Source of the DNA: Ophioderma brevispina
Lineage: Eukaryota > Echinodermata > Ophiuroidea > Amphilepidida > Ophiodermatidae
Length of the DNA stretch: 64,000 bases
Assembly (NCBI GenBank): GCA_023653785.1
Contig: JAMKCH010022367.1
Coordinates: 23,501-87,500, forward strand
Direction of reading: 5' to 3'
Made by a program: the position numbers and the translations under genes. A model generated the notes under the pieces. That model worked only from the letters and a program-made list of their open reading frames with translations, had not been told where the DNA came from and did no database searches. This document shows positions 11,909 to 23,869 of this stretch, in pieces; the stretch's first letter is position 1; every line of letters begins with the position of its first letter.

Positions 11909-12268
11909 TCGCTGGGCGGGAAAAACCTCATATGTAACTCCAGAGGTCAAATGCAAAACCTCATATGTAAAAAGTGGGCCCCAGTGCTAAAACCTCATAT
12001 GTGCATTTTGGTCACATCGGGTTCTAGCTTGAATTTCATGCCAAATTTTAAGTATTTCATATGGTACGTTATTTCAGAATCTGGAGTAAATAATTACCTA
12101 AATATATTTAGAAAGGAAAACCTTTCTAGTGCATGGCATTACAGCAAATTATTCAGTTTTTGGTGTCTCTCGGAAATGTTACATATGAGGTTTTGTCATG
12201 TAACCGTTTTTACTACATGTGAGGTTTTGCTTTTAAAGGTCAAATGCACATACGAGGTTCTTTCATTT
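11909..12268. repeat. Foldback element built on CCTCATATGT motifs
   Basis: Three copies of CCTCATATGT lie in the left arm (near 11928, 11962, 11992). Three reverse-complement forms (ACATATGAGG, ACATGTGAGG, ACATACGAGG) lie in the right arm, from 12180 to 12260. The wider arms also match (AACCTC..GTCAAATGC..AAAACCTC). A 149-residue open frame across it is an accident of the repeat. It abuts the LINE ending at 12304. Confidence 0.6.
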
Positions 12269-12303
12269 TTTAAATTTCTTATCGTGTCCAAACACTGTGG
12301 TTC

Positions 12304-13830
12304 TCAAATATGATCCAGCCAGAGATGGGTACAACGTCCGGCTGCTTCACTGAATTCCGCAAGGTCCTTGTTTGTGCATTGTTGCTCCAGCAGTGGGCAG
12401 ACCAAAAAATGATCAATTGTCTGTGGTGCTGTTCCACAACCACAGGTAGTGTTCTGATCTGCTTCCAGGTAGCCCCCACTTCTGCAAGGAAACCTTAGAC
12501 CGGCCAGTTCTGGTTCTCAATCTGTTGAGGCATCGCCATGCAACCCATGAGGAGTCAGCTCCAGGTGGGAGATGCTCACCGGGTTCAATGCCAATAGATG
12601 TTATTTGGTTGATGGCGAGTCTTTCTTTCCACAAGAGCTCCTTAGATACTGTTTCAAGAGGTTGGACTTTGCATAAGAAACTCTCTCTGGGTTTAAGGCG
12701 GTTGGCAGCAGGTATCTGTCAAGACATAGGGTGCTTCACATTAGATACTTGGCAGCTACGCTCTTGCATGCTCGCTACGCTACGACGGATGTCTGGTGGA
12801 GCAATTCCTGCTAGGATGTATAAGTTTTCCGTTGGGGTTGGACGGAGCCATTCTGTGATAAGCCGGCAGGAGGCATTTAACGCTGAATCAAGCTTCTTGG
12901 CATGGATTGATCTTTCCCATACAGGGCAAGCATACTCAGCACATGAGTAGCACAGGGCAAGTGCCGTCGATCTTAGGGTATGTGGGCGAGCACCCCATCT
13001 TGTGCCAGGGAGTTTGTTCAAGATGTTATTGCGTGAACATACTTTACTCTTCGTCTTCTCGATGTGGGTCTTATGAGAGAGTGGGCCCTGTAGCCACTCT
13101 AAAAGAGTGAAATTCACTCTTTTGCATTTAGAGAGTAGGTTGGTCGTTGTATAGATGGTTTTGAACAGGAGAGGTGCAAGCACACTCCACTGTGGTGGTG
13201 GACGCAGTCTTGAGCCTAAGCCCATCGTTTCTTCTTCGCTTCTATATAGCTGAACAAAGAACATCCTGTTTGCCAGCAATCCTCGGATAAGCTCAGTCAA
13301 GCGGATGTCCTTGATAATTTCCAGAATCTTATGGAGTAGGCATCTGTGATTAACAGTGTCATACGCTGCTGATAGGTCGACGAATACAGCTCCGGTTACC
13401 ATACCCTTCTCGACACCATCCTCAATGTGTTGAGTTAGGTTGAGTACTCGGCTTGCTGTTGATTTGCCTGGCCGGAAACCTGCTTGTTCTGGTATGAGGT
13501 GTTCGTCTATCACAGGTGCGATACGATGAGCAGGGAGAGAGAGACATTCAAAGAGCTTGTAGGTATGGCTGAGGGAGTGAGTGAGTGAGATTGGTCTGTA
13601 GCTCTTGGGATTGATGGATCTTCCCAGGCTTTAGGAGTGCCATATAACATGTGGCTTTCCTCGAGATCTTTGGAAACCTGTGTGAAGTAAGGCAAGGAAT
13701 TGTAGAGCTCAAGAAGCCATTCCTTTGCTACTGGGCCGAGATTTCTTATCTGCTCAGTTGTCAATACCTACTGCTTTTCCTGGTTGAAGTTTAGCAATAC
13801 CGGATTCCAATTGTTGAAGGGGCGAGTGAA
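12304..13830 (-). mobile_element. Non-LTR retrotransposon fragment, reverse transcriptase and 3' end (LINE-1st copy)
   Basis: Minus-strand remains of a LINE ORF2. Reading from about 13830 leftward: PGKAVGID, a block with YRPISL-like remains, then IPEQAGFRPGKST (RT motif), FVDLSAAYDTVNH (RT catalytic block A) and SVLAPLLF. The block that should hold the YADD active site is deleted. The thumb region follows (KTHIEKTKSKV), then YSCAEYACPVW and the Cys-rich tail (CGCGTAP..HFLVCPLLEQ), with a stop at 12304-12306. Several frameshifts break the frame, and the endonuclease part is missing at the 5' side. It resembles jockey/CR1-group elements. It is dead because the catalytic aspartates are gone. It lies between genes A and B, in opposite orientation to both. 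Confidence 0.88.
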
Positions 13831-13884
13831 ATCAGGGTTGCCACTAAACCTCTTATGGTCTAGTTTGATCTCAGATGACTTCCG

Positions 13885-14068
13885 TTAGTGCCCGTGTGGG
13901 GGAGGGGCATGGGACCCTCACTAATTAACTCATTAACGGCTTTGGTATTAAAAGAAGCGCATTTAAAAGTCAGACAATTACAAAAAAATCGGCGCAAAAA
14001 TCCCACACGTAAATCGGCCAGCGCGCAAAACCAATCTTGAGGACCCATAGGACCCCGGGCACATAAGT
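13885..14068. repeat. Short inverted-repeat element (family M8)
   Basis: Left end TTAGTGCCCGTGTGGGGG and right end CCCCGGGCACATAAG are inverted repeats. A similar pair of ends flanks 17510-18030 (TTAGTGCTCAAGTGGG / CCCCCTGGGCACTTAG), where family M3 is nested inside. Non-coding. Confidence 0.5.
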
Positions 14069-14104
14069 ATTAAGATTGGTACTACCACATAGGCCTTGAA
14101 TAGA

Positions 14105-14290
14105 AATGTTGTGATCCTAGCACCTGTTCATTCTTGATATATCCTTGAGAAAAGTTTATTCCCAAAATTTCAGTTGATTCTGATAGTGCATTTTGATGTA
14201 GATGAGCATGATGAGCAAATGTTTGTATCACGGTGCCGCAGAGACCCCTGTGGCTGTCGTTCTGTGTTGTAATTTATGTCTGTTTACAGG
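14105..14290 (+). repeat. Dispersed repeat with relatives at 59985-60215 and 62810-62990
   Basis: The shared string ATATCCTTGAGAAAAG..TTATTC, then GAGCAAATGTTTGT and CACGGT, is found here and at 60030-60115. An inverted relative lies near 62820-62985. No coding sequence. Confidence 0.5.
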
Positions 14291-16786
14291 AAGTCAAGGT
14301 GGTCCATTAACGAATAGCAAAAGAAAATACAAAATAACCTCATAATTATTGCCACAACAGTCAGCCTTCATAACAAGTGACATGGCCATTTGATGTTGTT
14401 AAAGTTGTGGAGGTTTGGTTTACTCAATAGTGTAATATTTCTTGCAGGCAGGCCCTGACAATACACGGCAGCTTCTACTTGTGTGTTAGCCTATAGGCCT
14501 ACGGCAAGCACACCGGTCTACCGCGGCTAGTTGCGAGGCAGTAGAGTAGCAAAGTAGTAGCTGCCAAGACAGGGCTTTTGTTGTAAAGTACACAGTTATT
14601 AGGTATAACAATGATGTGTGGCTACTATAACATTACAGTGCCTACCCCATGACTACCCTTGTAGTTCCCCACTAAGTGGGGAGAGTGAAAGCGGGGGGGG
14701 AGAGAGGGTTTCATTTGGTTGTAGTGTGTAGACAATACGGCAGTAACATGTTCATGTAGTACCACTGGCCTACTCCAGAGGTTACACCGACACCATTTTG
14801 ATTTTAGAGGACGAGACGAGAGGGGGGGGGCCCTATACACTTGGGCTCTGTTTAGCATTTTTGATTATTTTATTTTTTTAGGGAAAATCTATTTGAAATT
14901 TGAATCGCGGCATATCAAAAACCCCAAAACCCCAAATGTCCCCCCATCTAATAACAAGACGATGTCCTTAAAAGACAATATCTTCTGCATGCACAAATTT
15001 TTACGAAATGCTAAACCCATAAATGAGTGTTTGTAACACAATTTTAGTTTGAACGGTTGTTACATACATGTAACCAGCTACATCTAACAGCAATCCACGC
15101 GGGTATTACAAGAATACGATGCCCAGGCATCAATCATAATGAGCAACCTTAGACTTTTTATTGTGAAAAACAAGACATGCAGTTTCACCTAATCCAATAT
15201 TATATTATTTAAAATTGACTTTTGTACTAAGCAAATTGCAATAAAACTTCACAAAATTGCCTAAAATCTGATATTGTGTCTACCGTTTCTTTCACATAGT
15301 ATTTCCATACCACATTAGGAACAACCCCAAACAAGACTCACTCCTTGGGGCGCCCCGCCCCCTTTCCTTTTTTTAAAGGAATTTTTATTTAAATGGAACT
15401 TCATGTCCCAATGCAAGACTAGTGCCTTAAGACCATATCACTATTGTGTTTTTGTAGTAATATCTGCCATACATTGCTGTATTACAAAAGTTGTGCCTAT
15501 TTACCACACATGAAATATTGGTCTGCTTAATGAATTAGTTTATGCTATTCAAGTGTTAAAATATACATACAAACAATGTAATTGTGTACGCGCAATGTAT
15601 TGGAAGTATTTATTTGGTATAAATTAGATATTATAGAGTCATTTAAGTGGAATTAGTCAAGCAAAATTGTGCAAACTGACCCAACCAATCAGAAAAAACT
15701 GTTACATAACAAAGCTTGGTGAGGCTTAGTCTCATTTAGGGAAGCGGGAATGCAACCATCACCAGTGGACCAGTGCAAGTAGGGTATTTTTATATCACTG
15801 ACCCATGGCCATGGAAATATGAGACTCTTGAAACTCAAACAGCAAAATCTCAGTAGCAGATGCAGCTGAGCAGGTCAACAATGAAATGGACTGGCACACA
15901 CAATAAGAACTCTGTACCACTGCATTGGGGTTTGGTCAATTCAGGAGGAATCTTCTGCTGCGCAGAAGAAAAAAAATGGCAAATATATGCCAAACAAAAA
16001 ATATCTAAAAGAATGTTCATGAGAAATACCACGCGCGCGCTGAGAGCCGCGTTTTTAACCAACCGGCAGCTACTCCGCAACGGAGGGGGACAGCCGCTGT
16101 GTGTACAACATCCGTTAGGCGTCAAAATAAAAAATAAAAGAATCTGGCCGGCGAGTGTACGGTCTAGTGGGGAGGTAATCCATGTTCTACTCGGTGGGAA
16201 AGCAGCTGCGAGGTAACTACCATGAAGAATAAGGAAATTGGCAGGTATATAGGGTGTATATTCTGGCTGATTTGGCTAGGTTGAGTTGTAATAACACAGC
16301 AAAATGCGATTTGTGAAATAGCTTGAAAAAAAAATAGTGCTGGCCAATATCGTTCGAATTCGTGATTTTTACCTAATTTGTATATTAATTGCTCATTTGA
16401 TAACTGGTGAACCCTCCATCTCTGCGCGCGAGATGGTTCGCGGGACGTGCCTCGTGTAGTACATAGAGTGCACAATTGATTTATCGGTGGAAAGAACGGT
16501 GAATTCTGCCGACACGATATTTCTGGGAATTGTGGGTACACCCACATTTGCTTGTTGCTAACCAGTGGCTGGTGCCGGTTTCTTTTACAAGTCATCGAAG
16601 GAATAACACGGGTAGAACGGAACGCTCCAAGTGGGGCATCTTGCTCAGCTGGCTTCCCCATAACACATATAACAGTCTGTGTCTATCAACTCAACCCATT
16701 TTGTACGACTTCACAACAGTTGTAAACTACCATGGATACTGGATGAAAGTTTTTGATTTTTGGAAGAGCAACCAGACCTTTCCGAT
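14291..16786. other. Region upstream of gene B, no gene recognised
   Basis: No exon or repeat family could be assigned with confidence. Runs of G occur near 14690 and 14822. The 165-residue minus-strand open frame at 16164-16661 has no recognisable domain. Upstream of the gene B start are two tiny frames: ATG at 16731 (Met-Asp-Thr-Gly, stop) and ATG at 16744 (19 codons). If this is 5' UTR, these would be uORFs. Promoter not identified. Confidence 0.4.
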
Positions 16787-16838
16787 ATGTGGTATGCACT
16801 AGCTGTGTTGACTCTATATTTAGTACTACCGAGTAATG
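16787..16838 (+). CDS. Gene B first coding exon: signal peptide
   Basis: ATG at 16787 opens 17 codons plus one base, ending at donor gtaagt (16839), phase 1 out. The peptide MWYALAVLTLYLVLPSNG is a hydrophobic signal sequence with a short n-region and a small-residue end. The next exon (18264) also enters in phase 1 and begins VVRGTNTPYISCDFE, so the mature protein would start almost directly with a MAM domain. The start context (CCGATATGT) is weak and two short upstream ATGs exist. This start was chosen for its signal peptide and matching phase. An additional 5' exon cannot be excluded. Confidence 0.65.
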
Positions 16839-17509
16839 GTAAGTCTTCTTTTTCAATTTAGGTATTTTAATCATTTTGCTCTTTTTGAAACACTGGATTT
16901 TACTTTCAGAGTCTGCTCCTTTAATAACTCTCATATATCGAACAAATGTAACATGACGATATCATGGCCGTTTCCGAATACCAACTTTCGTCGATAATTT
17001 AAATATTCTAGAGACCTTACGTTGAAGTAACGAACAATTCAACTCTGCTAACTGGAATATAAATCCTTAGAAAAGGTATCGGAGACCATGGAGACGATGT
17101 GCGCGGCAGATAACACATGCAGGCTGTTAAGGGTTTGCCAACCACCTGCATGCGTCATTTGCTGGTGGCTGGTAAGGGTTTGCCTAGTTAGGTGCAGGAG
17201 CTAGAGCATGTGAAAAATACTTTATGCTGCAGGATACACACGAAGTTCCTATTCCAGAAAGGTGTTTCCCGGGGGTGTTTAAACTACGCAAATGTGTGAA
17301 TATTTATTATTTTTTTACGCAAACGTGTGTGTATCTGTGAGATAAACGCATCACTCAAGTAAGCGCAATTCAAGAAAGCAGCTTAAAGTTCACGCAATTT
17401 AACTCCGCCAATTAATTGCCTCCCAAGGTATATATTTAAGCAAATAAATCCCAAGATTTAATTACTTTAATTTGTAATTAGTAAAATATCTAGATTTTTT
17501 TTACTCTCG

Positions 17510-18030
17510 TTAGTGCTCAAGTGGGTGGGGGCGCTAGGGACCCAACCTAATTATACTAATGAAGCTGTGGCAGATTTAAAGGGGGATGGCCCGATTTAAG
17601 TAGATGAAGTTTTCATCTTGATAGAATGGACTTCACCCAAAAACTCCATCTGTAAATTTTCGCGTCGATATTTCAATCCGTTTGGACGTGAGACCTAAAA
17701 ACGTGATTTTGTAAGCCCCATAGAGTGCTGTGTAAGATTAATATTGGTCGACCAAAATGGGACATATTTTCGCTCATGACTTCCAAACTAAACATCCGTT
17801 AGCCCTAAGATTTCACAGGGTAAATGAGAAAAATAGTAGCTTTCTTCTGATACCAAAAATTTGGACCACTTCCGGTAAAATGTGGGTCCCTGGGGACGAG
17901 GCTATTAGCGATCGGGCCATGGACCTTTAATTTTTTGGTATCAGGACAAACAACTCCTTGGAAAATGTCAATGCGTAACCGAGAAATCCAACAAAAATGT
18001 TGGGTATTATGGAACCCCCTGGGCACTTAG
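17510..18030. repeat. Nested inverted-repeat elements (M8 with M3 inside)
   Basis: The inner element 17578-17930 is family M3, starting AAAGGGGGATGGCCCGATTT and ending ATCGGGCCATGGACCTTTA (both ends read inward as AAAGG..ATGGCCCGAT). Other M3 copies are at 20572-20919 (inverted), 37938-38276 and 52693-53000 (inverted). The outer ends are of M8 type. The insert sits in gene B's first intron. Confidence 0.65.
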
Positions 18031-18263
18031 GTTTTTTTTATGTATTTCTTTTATTTTTGTTTGTTTTTTCTGCGATAGGAGATTACTTCTGTGCGTATTT
18101 CTGTACGATGCATGTCCGTGTTTTCTTTAGTTAGGTTACCAACTTACTGCTCTCATTTTTGCAGTATTTCTTTTAACATTTTCAAAATTTACAACCCACA
18201 AATAAATTTTGTTAGACCATACCGATATTAAAACTGATATTTTAATCATTGATTTATTTACAG

Positions 18264-18437
18264 TGGTGCGAGGAACCAACACTCCGTATATTTCGTGTGA
18301 TTTTGAGACATCTGCGAGGCCAATGTGCAGTTTTTACCAGGATAATCAGGATGACTTTGACTGGAAACGGGACACGGCAAACACACAGACAAGCTTTACA
18401 CGACCCACCGCAGACCATACCTTCTCCACCCGATCAG
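18264..18437 (+). CDS. Gene B exon: N-terminal half of MAM domain 1
   Basis: A 174-nt exon between acceptor tttacag (18263) and donor gtgatt (18438), phase 1 in and out. After VVRGTNTPYI it shows the MAM start: Cys-Asp-Phe-Glu, then the second cysteine in PMCSFYQ, the DNQDDFDWKR acidic/Trp run, and PTADHTFSTRSG, the DHTxGSG turn that ends this exon type. It joins in phase with the signal exon at 16838 and with the exon at 40100 or 42054. Both C1 and C2 of the domain are kept. It is followed by a very long intron (21.7 kb to 40100) packed with mobile elements. Confidence 0.88.
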
Positions 18438-18516
18438 GTGATTTTCAATACCTGTGCCAATTCCAATTCCATTCTTCAACCTATGTCTCACGTAATCCGC
18501 GATCTCTAAACATTTA

Positions 18517-19490
18517 GAGCAGGAGCAGAATGTCATAGAGTCCTTATTTAAGGAGTTCGTTCATGCCCGCCTACATCTAAGGTTTGACACCTTTGGTAGT
18601 TAGTAGGCCCTATATGGGCTCTCTATATCAATGCCAGGAGTTAGTGCGTCTCAAATTTTCAATAGGGGCCAATTTAAGGTTACACAGGGGTCAAACTTTT
18701 AAAATACTCTAATCATGTTGAAATGTATGTCATATTGTCCGTCTAGTCATAAAGATTCCAAAAATATATAGTTGGTACCACTTACGACCATTGGTTTTGG
18801 AGTTATAGGGTAAAAAGGACCAAAATGGTAAAAAGTTAAATCTCAATTTGTACAGAGTTTCAACATTGAAGTTGCGCTGATTATATTTTAAATACTTGCA
18901 AATTATTGCCTGAGGAAAGAGGACTCCTAAAACGTATAGTTTTGGTTATGGTTAAATGTTTACTTACCGAGATAAAGGTCAAAGAAGGTTAATGCCAATT
19001 GAATTATGTTGCCCTATGGCCTATTTTACCACATAACATGATAACTATGCATTGCAGATGCTACAAACTATTCCTTATTTTGACGCATTAAGCTAGATGA
19101 ACAATTTGTTTCATCTTTAACAAAATCGGAGGAACTTCTGATTTTGACCTCTGTACAAATGCAAATTGACTTTTTTACAATTTTAGCCATTTTTACCCTA
19201 TAATTCCCAAAACCAAAGGCCATAGGTGGTACAAAATATACATTCTTGGAATCCTTATGACTAGACGGACAATATGGCATACATTTCGACACGATTGGGG
19301 CATTTTAAAAGTTTGACCCCTGTGTAACCTTAAACCGGTCCCTATTGAAAAAGTGACACCACAATTTGAGACCACTAACTACCTGGCATTGATATAGAGG
19401 GTCCATACTAACTACCAAAGGTGTCAAAGCTTAGATGTAGTGTGGCATGAACGATGATGTTTGACCCAGGTCCGTGCTCCTGCTCTATTT
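18517..19490. repeat. Long foldback element, family F9
   Basis: The left arm of about 320 bp (18517-18845, from AGAGCAGGAGCAGAATG) is matched in reverse complement by 19180-19490 (ending GTGCTCCTGCTCT). Both arms include TTTGACACCTTTGGTAGTTAGT, ACACAGGGGTCAAAC and CCAT(T)GGTTTTGG. About 330 bp of unrelated DNA lies between. Partial copies of the left arm at 41366-41543 and 43321-43680 contain the breakpoints of the 39.6-43.5 kb duplication. Non-coding. Confidence 0.75.
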
Positions 19491-19547
19491 ATTGAGTGGC
19501 CTGATTTCCAAGGGGTGTTTGGGCGGTGTATCAATAATGATGTGTAG

Positions 19548-19842
19548 CCCCGGGGGGCCCACTTGCATTCAAAGGTGGATATGATGCGTGAACAAGAAAA
19601 CGCGTAAAAGGGTATCTTTTTTCCAACAGGCAATGTACGCGCGTACATTGATTAGGGTTTTCGTAACCCTGAAATTGTGATGTACGCGAGATCACAATCA
19701 TAAAAAATATTGTAATTTGGAAGTAAAGCAACATGAGCAAAGCCAGTTAATAAGGGTATATTATCAACACAATGCATTGATTACTTGTTTAAGGTAGCAT
19801 GTTCACGCATCATATCCACCTTTGAATACAACTGCCCCCGGG
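19548..19842. repeat. Inverted-repeat element with G/C-tract ends, family M10
   Basis: Left end CCCGGGGGG, then ATTCAAAGGTGGATATGATG and CGTGAAC; the right end is the inverted form, GTTCACGCATCATATCCACC followed by TTTGAATAC and CCCCCGGG. The inverted repeats are about 42 bp. A second copy lies at 34828-35269. Small, non-coding, MITE-like. Confidence 0.75.
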
Positions 19843-20040
19843 TGTGTAGCCAAATTTGCAAGTTTGTTCCATGCAGTGCATAGTCTAGAGCTCTTGACTC
19901 ATGAGTCCAATGTTGTGAATTCGCGTCAATGTGCTGTGCTCTTGAGCAAGGTACCTTATCGCACTGCCTCACTCAACCTTGGGGAGTGTCACTATCAAAT
20001 TGCTCATAGACCCTATTCTCGTCGACTTCCGGTTAGTGTA
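19843..20040 (+). repeat. Possible SINE remnant
   Basis: Contains CTGTGCTCTTGAGCAAGGTA followed by CCTTATCGCACTGCC, close to the conserved core (CCTTGAGCAAGGCACTTTA type) of tRNA-derived SINEs in marine animals. No intact A/B box or tail was established. Confidence 0.35.
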
Positions 20041-20571
20041 ATTCCATGTGCCCTGTGTATAATTCGCGTTCCTGTGGACAAGGGGGGGGGGAGGGTAGGA
20101 CATGCCATCCTAACAGCAACAGTGAATTCAATCGGCATCAGCATCCGGCGTGACCTAAGTGCTAGTCTTTTCAAAGACTTAACGGTAGGAGGGCGCTCTG
20201 CGCATATCGGACGGTTACAGACAAAGACTTGACTAAAGTCAATCTACTCGCGAATATATTAGAAATTACAATATTTTGCAGCGGGGTTAACCCACTAACT
20301 CTGACTGATTTTGAAGTCAATAAATTTTAAAAATAATAATAATAAAATATCATCATGGTTGGTTGGTTATGTCTAGGGGATGGCAAGCTGAACAGAGGAA
20401 TACAAGTTTTTAGTTTAGCATTTTCAGTGCTTTACCCAGTGCGCTCTGAACCCAAAGAGAGAGACGAGTTCGCGCACTTAATCGACTGTGATTCTGATGC
20501 ATAATTTCCTAGCGGTATTGAAAAAGGTGATTGTATTTGAGCTATATAAAACACATTATATGAAAATTCAT

Positions 20572-20919
20572 TAAAGGTCCATGGCCCGATCGCTAATAGC
20601 CTCGTCCCCAAAAGCTCCAGATTTTACCGGAAGTGGTCAACATTTTGGTATCAAAAGAAAGCTACTATTTTTCTCATTTACCCTGTGAAATCTTAGAGCC
20701 AAAGAACGTTTGGTTTGGAAGTTAAGAGCGAAAATGTGCCCCTTTTTTGTTCGACCAATATTAATTTACACGTACTCTATAGGGCTTACAAATCATGTTT
20801 TTTGCTCTCGCTCAAAACGGATTGAAATATCGGCGCGAAACTTTACGTGGTGTTTGGAGTAAAGACCAATCTATCAAGAGTAAATTTTCGTATCCTTAAA
20901 TCGGGCATCCCCCTTTAAA
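20572..20919 (-). repeat. Inverted-repeat element, family M3
   Basis: Starts TTAAAGGTCCATGGCCCGAT and ends ATCGGGCATCCCCCTTTAA. It shares the interior GACCAATATTAA..TAGGGCTTACAAA and AAGCTACTATTTTTCTCATT with 17578-17930, in reverse. Confidence 0.7.
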
Positions 20920-22130
20920 GTTAACAACACATCTATTTCAAGGTGGGACCACAGCTAAAATGAGTTTGGTTTTTTTTGCATTATTGGCAGGCCAAATGTA
21001 AACAAGATATTAACTATTGTTTCTAGTGTTATTAAGCAAAATTAAACCACTTGTTCAAAACGCACATTATCTATTCCCGACCCACTAGTTACATCAAGTG
21101 CTGTGTTGCCTTATGGCAAATTGTTTCTTTTAATTTATTATTTTTGGTTTTGTAATTTTGAAATCATTTGCACAGGATGTAACGAGTAGAATAGGTACTC
21201 CAAATTAGTTGTCAAAAGTGTGTCGCTGTTGATATTTGGAGAAAAAGGTATTGTTTTTAATCTCTGTCATGTATCTATCATGTCATGAGGCTCAGGCAGA
21301 GTTTTTTACTGAAAATATTGCTGTCGCCCGAGTGATATGTGATGGTCACTGTGTCATTGGTCAAAGTAAAAGATTATTCTTAAAAAAATAAGCATCAGTT
21401 ATATACAGATATTATAAGTAGATTCTATTAGCCACGGCGCCATTGATGCTCTATTACTAGTACCCAGCACTGCTGTCAACCTCTTGGATTCTCATGGACA
21501 CGAACAAAATTAGTCCTTAAAACCAAAGATCTAGCTCCTGTTGATTATCAAAATGACACGACGACGTATATACTACATCTCCAAAAAAGTACGCCCCATT
21601 TGTTTTTTAAAAAGTGTTGTTTGTACATTATATACTATACCAATGATTCAAATCACATCTGAATTGAACAAGCAGAAACGTTGTCGTATTTTTAATAGTA
21701 TTTTCTGTCATTACAACATATTCCCCATATTACGGCCGATTGGGATAGCATGCACGTTCAAATATAGATCTGGTATTCTTTTCTACACTGTTCAAAATAA
21801 ACTTGTAAAAAAACAGCATTTTGACAGGCACTGGGACTCACTACATGCAGAACGTAAAAACTGTAGCCGTCAAAATACGAAACCATTGCATGGAACGTAA
21901 AATACGGCGTAAAATCTCAACCTCAACGTTATTGTTGGTTTGTTTGACTTGCTTAAACAAATTAAGATTAAAACGTTTATAATCACAACCTGCTGCCAAA
22001 TTTTAACGTTGGTAGCTATGTCATCATACAAACGTTGTATTCCGTTACCACTTGTTTAAACAAATTTATTTTCAGGCAAACAATTGAGAAACTAGAATTT
22101 CGCGGTTCTCGGCTTTCGCGCTCGCTATAT
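20920..22130. other. Intron sequence of gene B, no feature recognised
   Basis: AT-rich. The 119-codon plus-strand open frame at 21541-21900 has no recognisable domain, splice context or repeat support. Confidence 0.35.
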
Positions 22131-22530
22131 TCAAAGAATATAACTTGTGGGCCGCCTGACCTTTGACCCTGGCACGTGACCTTGATCTCATCAACATATG
22201 AGGGCATTGCATGGTGCACCTATGACAAAAGTTTGGTTCCAATTGAACTCAATTTTCAAATTAGATCAATTTTACATTTAAGCCCATTTTTCACTTGACC
22301 TCACATGACCTTTTGCCCTTTCACATGACCTTTGTCCTCATCAACATATGAGGACTCGCATGGTGCACCTATGACTTAAGCTTGGTTCCAATTGAAGTTA
22401 AACTTTTCAATTGAGGTCAATTTAAAACAAACTTAACAATTTGTGACACACACATCCACACACACATCCACACATACACACGCACCACGGATGGCTAAGT
22501 GGTCCTGCCAGCTATAGCTGGCGGCCCACA
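22130..22530 (+). repeat. Retroelement-like 3' tail with two repeat units and a CA microsatellite
   Basis: Two units share TGACCTT, CTCATCAACATATGAGG, GCATGGTGCACCTATGAC and TTGGTTCCAATTGAA. They are followed by an ACACACATCCACACACAC run (22445-22485) and a small hairpin CCAGCTATAGCTGG. No coding sequence is attached. Confidence 0.5.
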
Positions 22531-23869
22531 AAAAGGCTAAACAAGGAACGGAAGAAATAAAGATTTAAAACAGTTTATACGCTTTGTTTTATATGGTAAT
22601 GTACACATTCTAATGTCCACCAATTACTTAATCATCTCATGAATAACTTTAATAATAACCTTACTAGATTCGATCCTGGGCCTTACGATTAACAGGCCTA
22701 AACATTATCCATACCTACATGACTTTACTGTAGTAAATTCTACAATCAAATATATATGTGTGTGTGTATTACTTTTTTAAAATTAAACTAAATATAATAC
22801 AAAAAGAGGAAAAGATTTTTTAAACTATTTTTTAAAAAGGATAGCGAAAATAAGATTTTGCATTTCTTAACTGACGTTACTTCCGACGTTATTTAACCAT
22901 TTTTATAGGTAAAAAAATTTTCATAGTTCGTATTCTTACCTTAAAACAATAGTTACACAAGAACGTAATGTAACGGAAATATAATAACTGTCAGCGTAAA
23001 AATACTTCTTTTCAAAATGTGTGGGTAATTATTTTTATATCCACTGTTTTTTAATTTCATGTTCCGCTCCAAAGGTAATTTTATGTTAGGTGGATAGGTA
23101 ATAAAGCGTGAAATCATTGAATACTTGGGGTTTACCTCATTTGAAAGGTTAAAGTCGGTAAAATTAGGAACATTTTTAACAGTGTACTGTTGCCTTATAA
23201 CATTGAAACATTCTCGGTAGGAGTGTTTACAACCAAGCAGTGCATATTTAGTGAAATTTGTAGACTTTAAAAATTCCGAACAAGCCGGACAAACACTCCA
23301 TTCTTATGTAATACAGAGATGATTTTATCGAGTACCCCCAGATGGCCATCAATTATGATGCCTATCTGATGTACAGGCACAATCCCTAGTAGAGCGATGA
23401 TGGTGTAACCCACACGGACATCAGGAGATGGAAGGTTGTCTCAGGATTTTTCCCACAGTGGGGACAGCATCCTCCACCTCTCTTTGTCGTGTCAAAACAG
23501 TGTAGGTTCCATGGTGCTGTGACTACATTCTCTCTCCTTCCTTTATCTCCTTCATTGAGGTAAGTAGGACCCTAGGTATTGAAGTCAGCCTAACTATGAT
23601 GAAATATTACCTGCTGCCTTGTAGGTTGGTTCGTGTTTGCGTAGTCCCTGACAGAAAAGGCACCTGCTGCCTTGTAGATTGTCACCGTGATAGTAAAAGG
23701 CTAAGGGGTCTTCCCCAACAGAAAAGAGTGTTGGAGACCTGGCGAATCCCGGTTACTATTTAGCTAATTGACAAGAATTGTTTACAACGTAGCACGAGAA
23801 TTAAAGCCCCTGATTCTAAGTCTGTGCCCCCTGAGTCAACGTTGGTCTCTACCAATACGGATGATGGGT
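22531..23869. other. Intron sequence with possible 5' part of the following LINE
   Basis: 22531-23300 shows nothing definable. From about 23600, TGCTGCCTTGTAG occurs twice (near 23611 and 23668), followed by an arginine-rich reading. This could be the 5' end of the LINE that is clear from 23870. Confidence 0.3.

Noticed and set aside
11864..12313. 149-residue plus-strand open frame
   Set aside because: It spans a foldback repeat and has no recognisable domain or splice context.
12719..13513. 264-residue minus-strand open frame as a host gene
   Set aside because: It is reverse transcriptase and thumb sequence of a LINE with the active-site block deleted.
16164..16661. 165-residue minus-strand frame upstream of gene B
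   Set aside because: No domain, signal or repeat support; composition is like the surrounding non-coding DNA.
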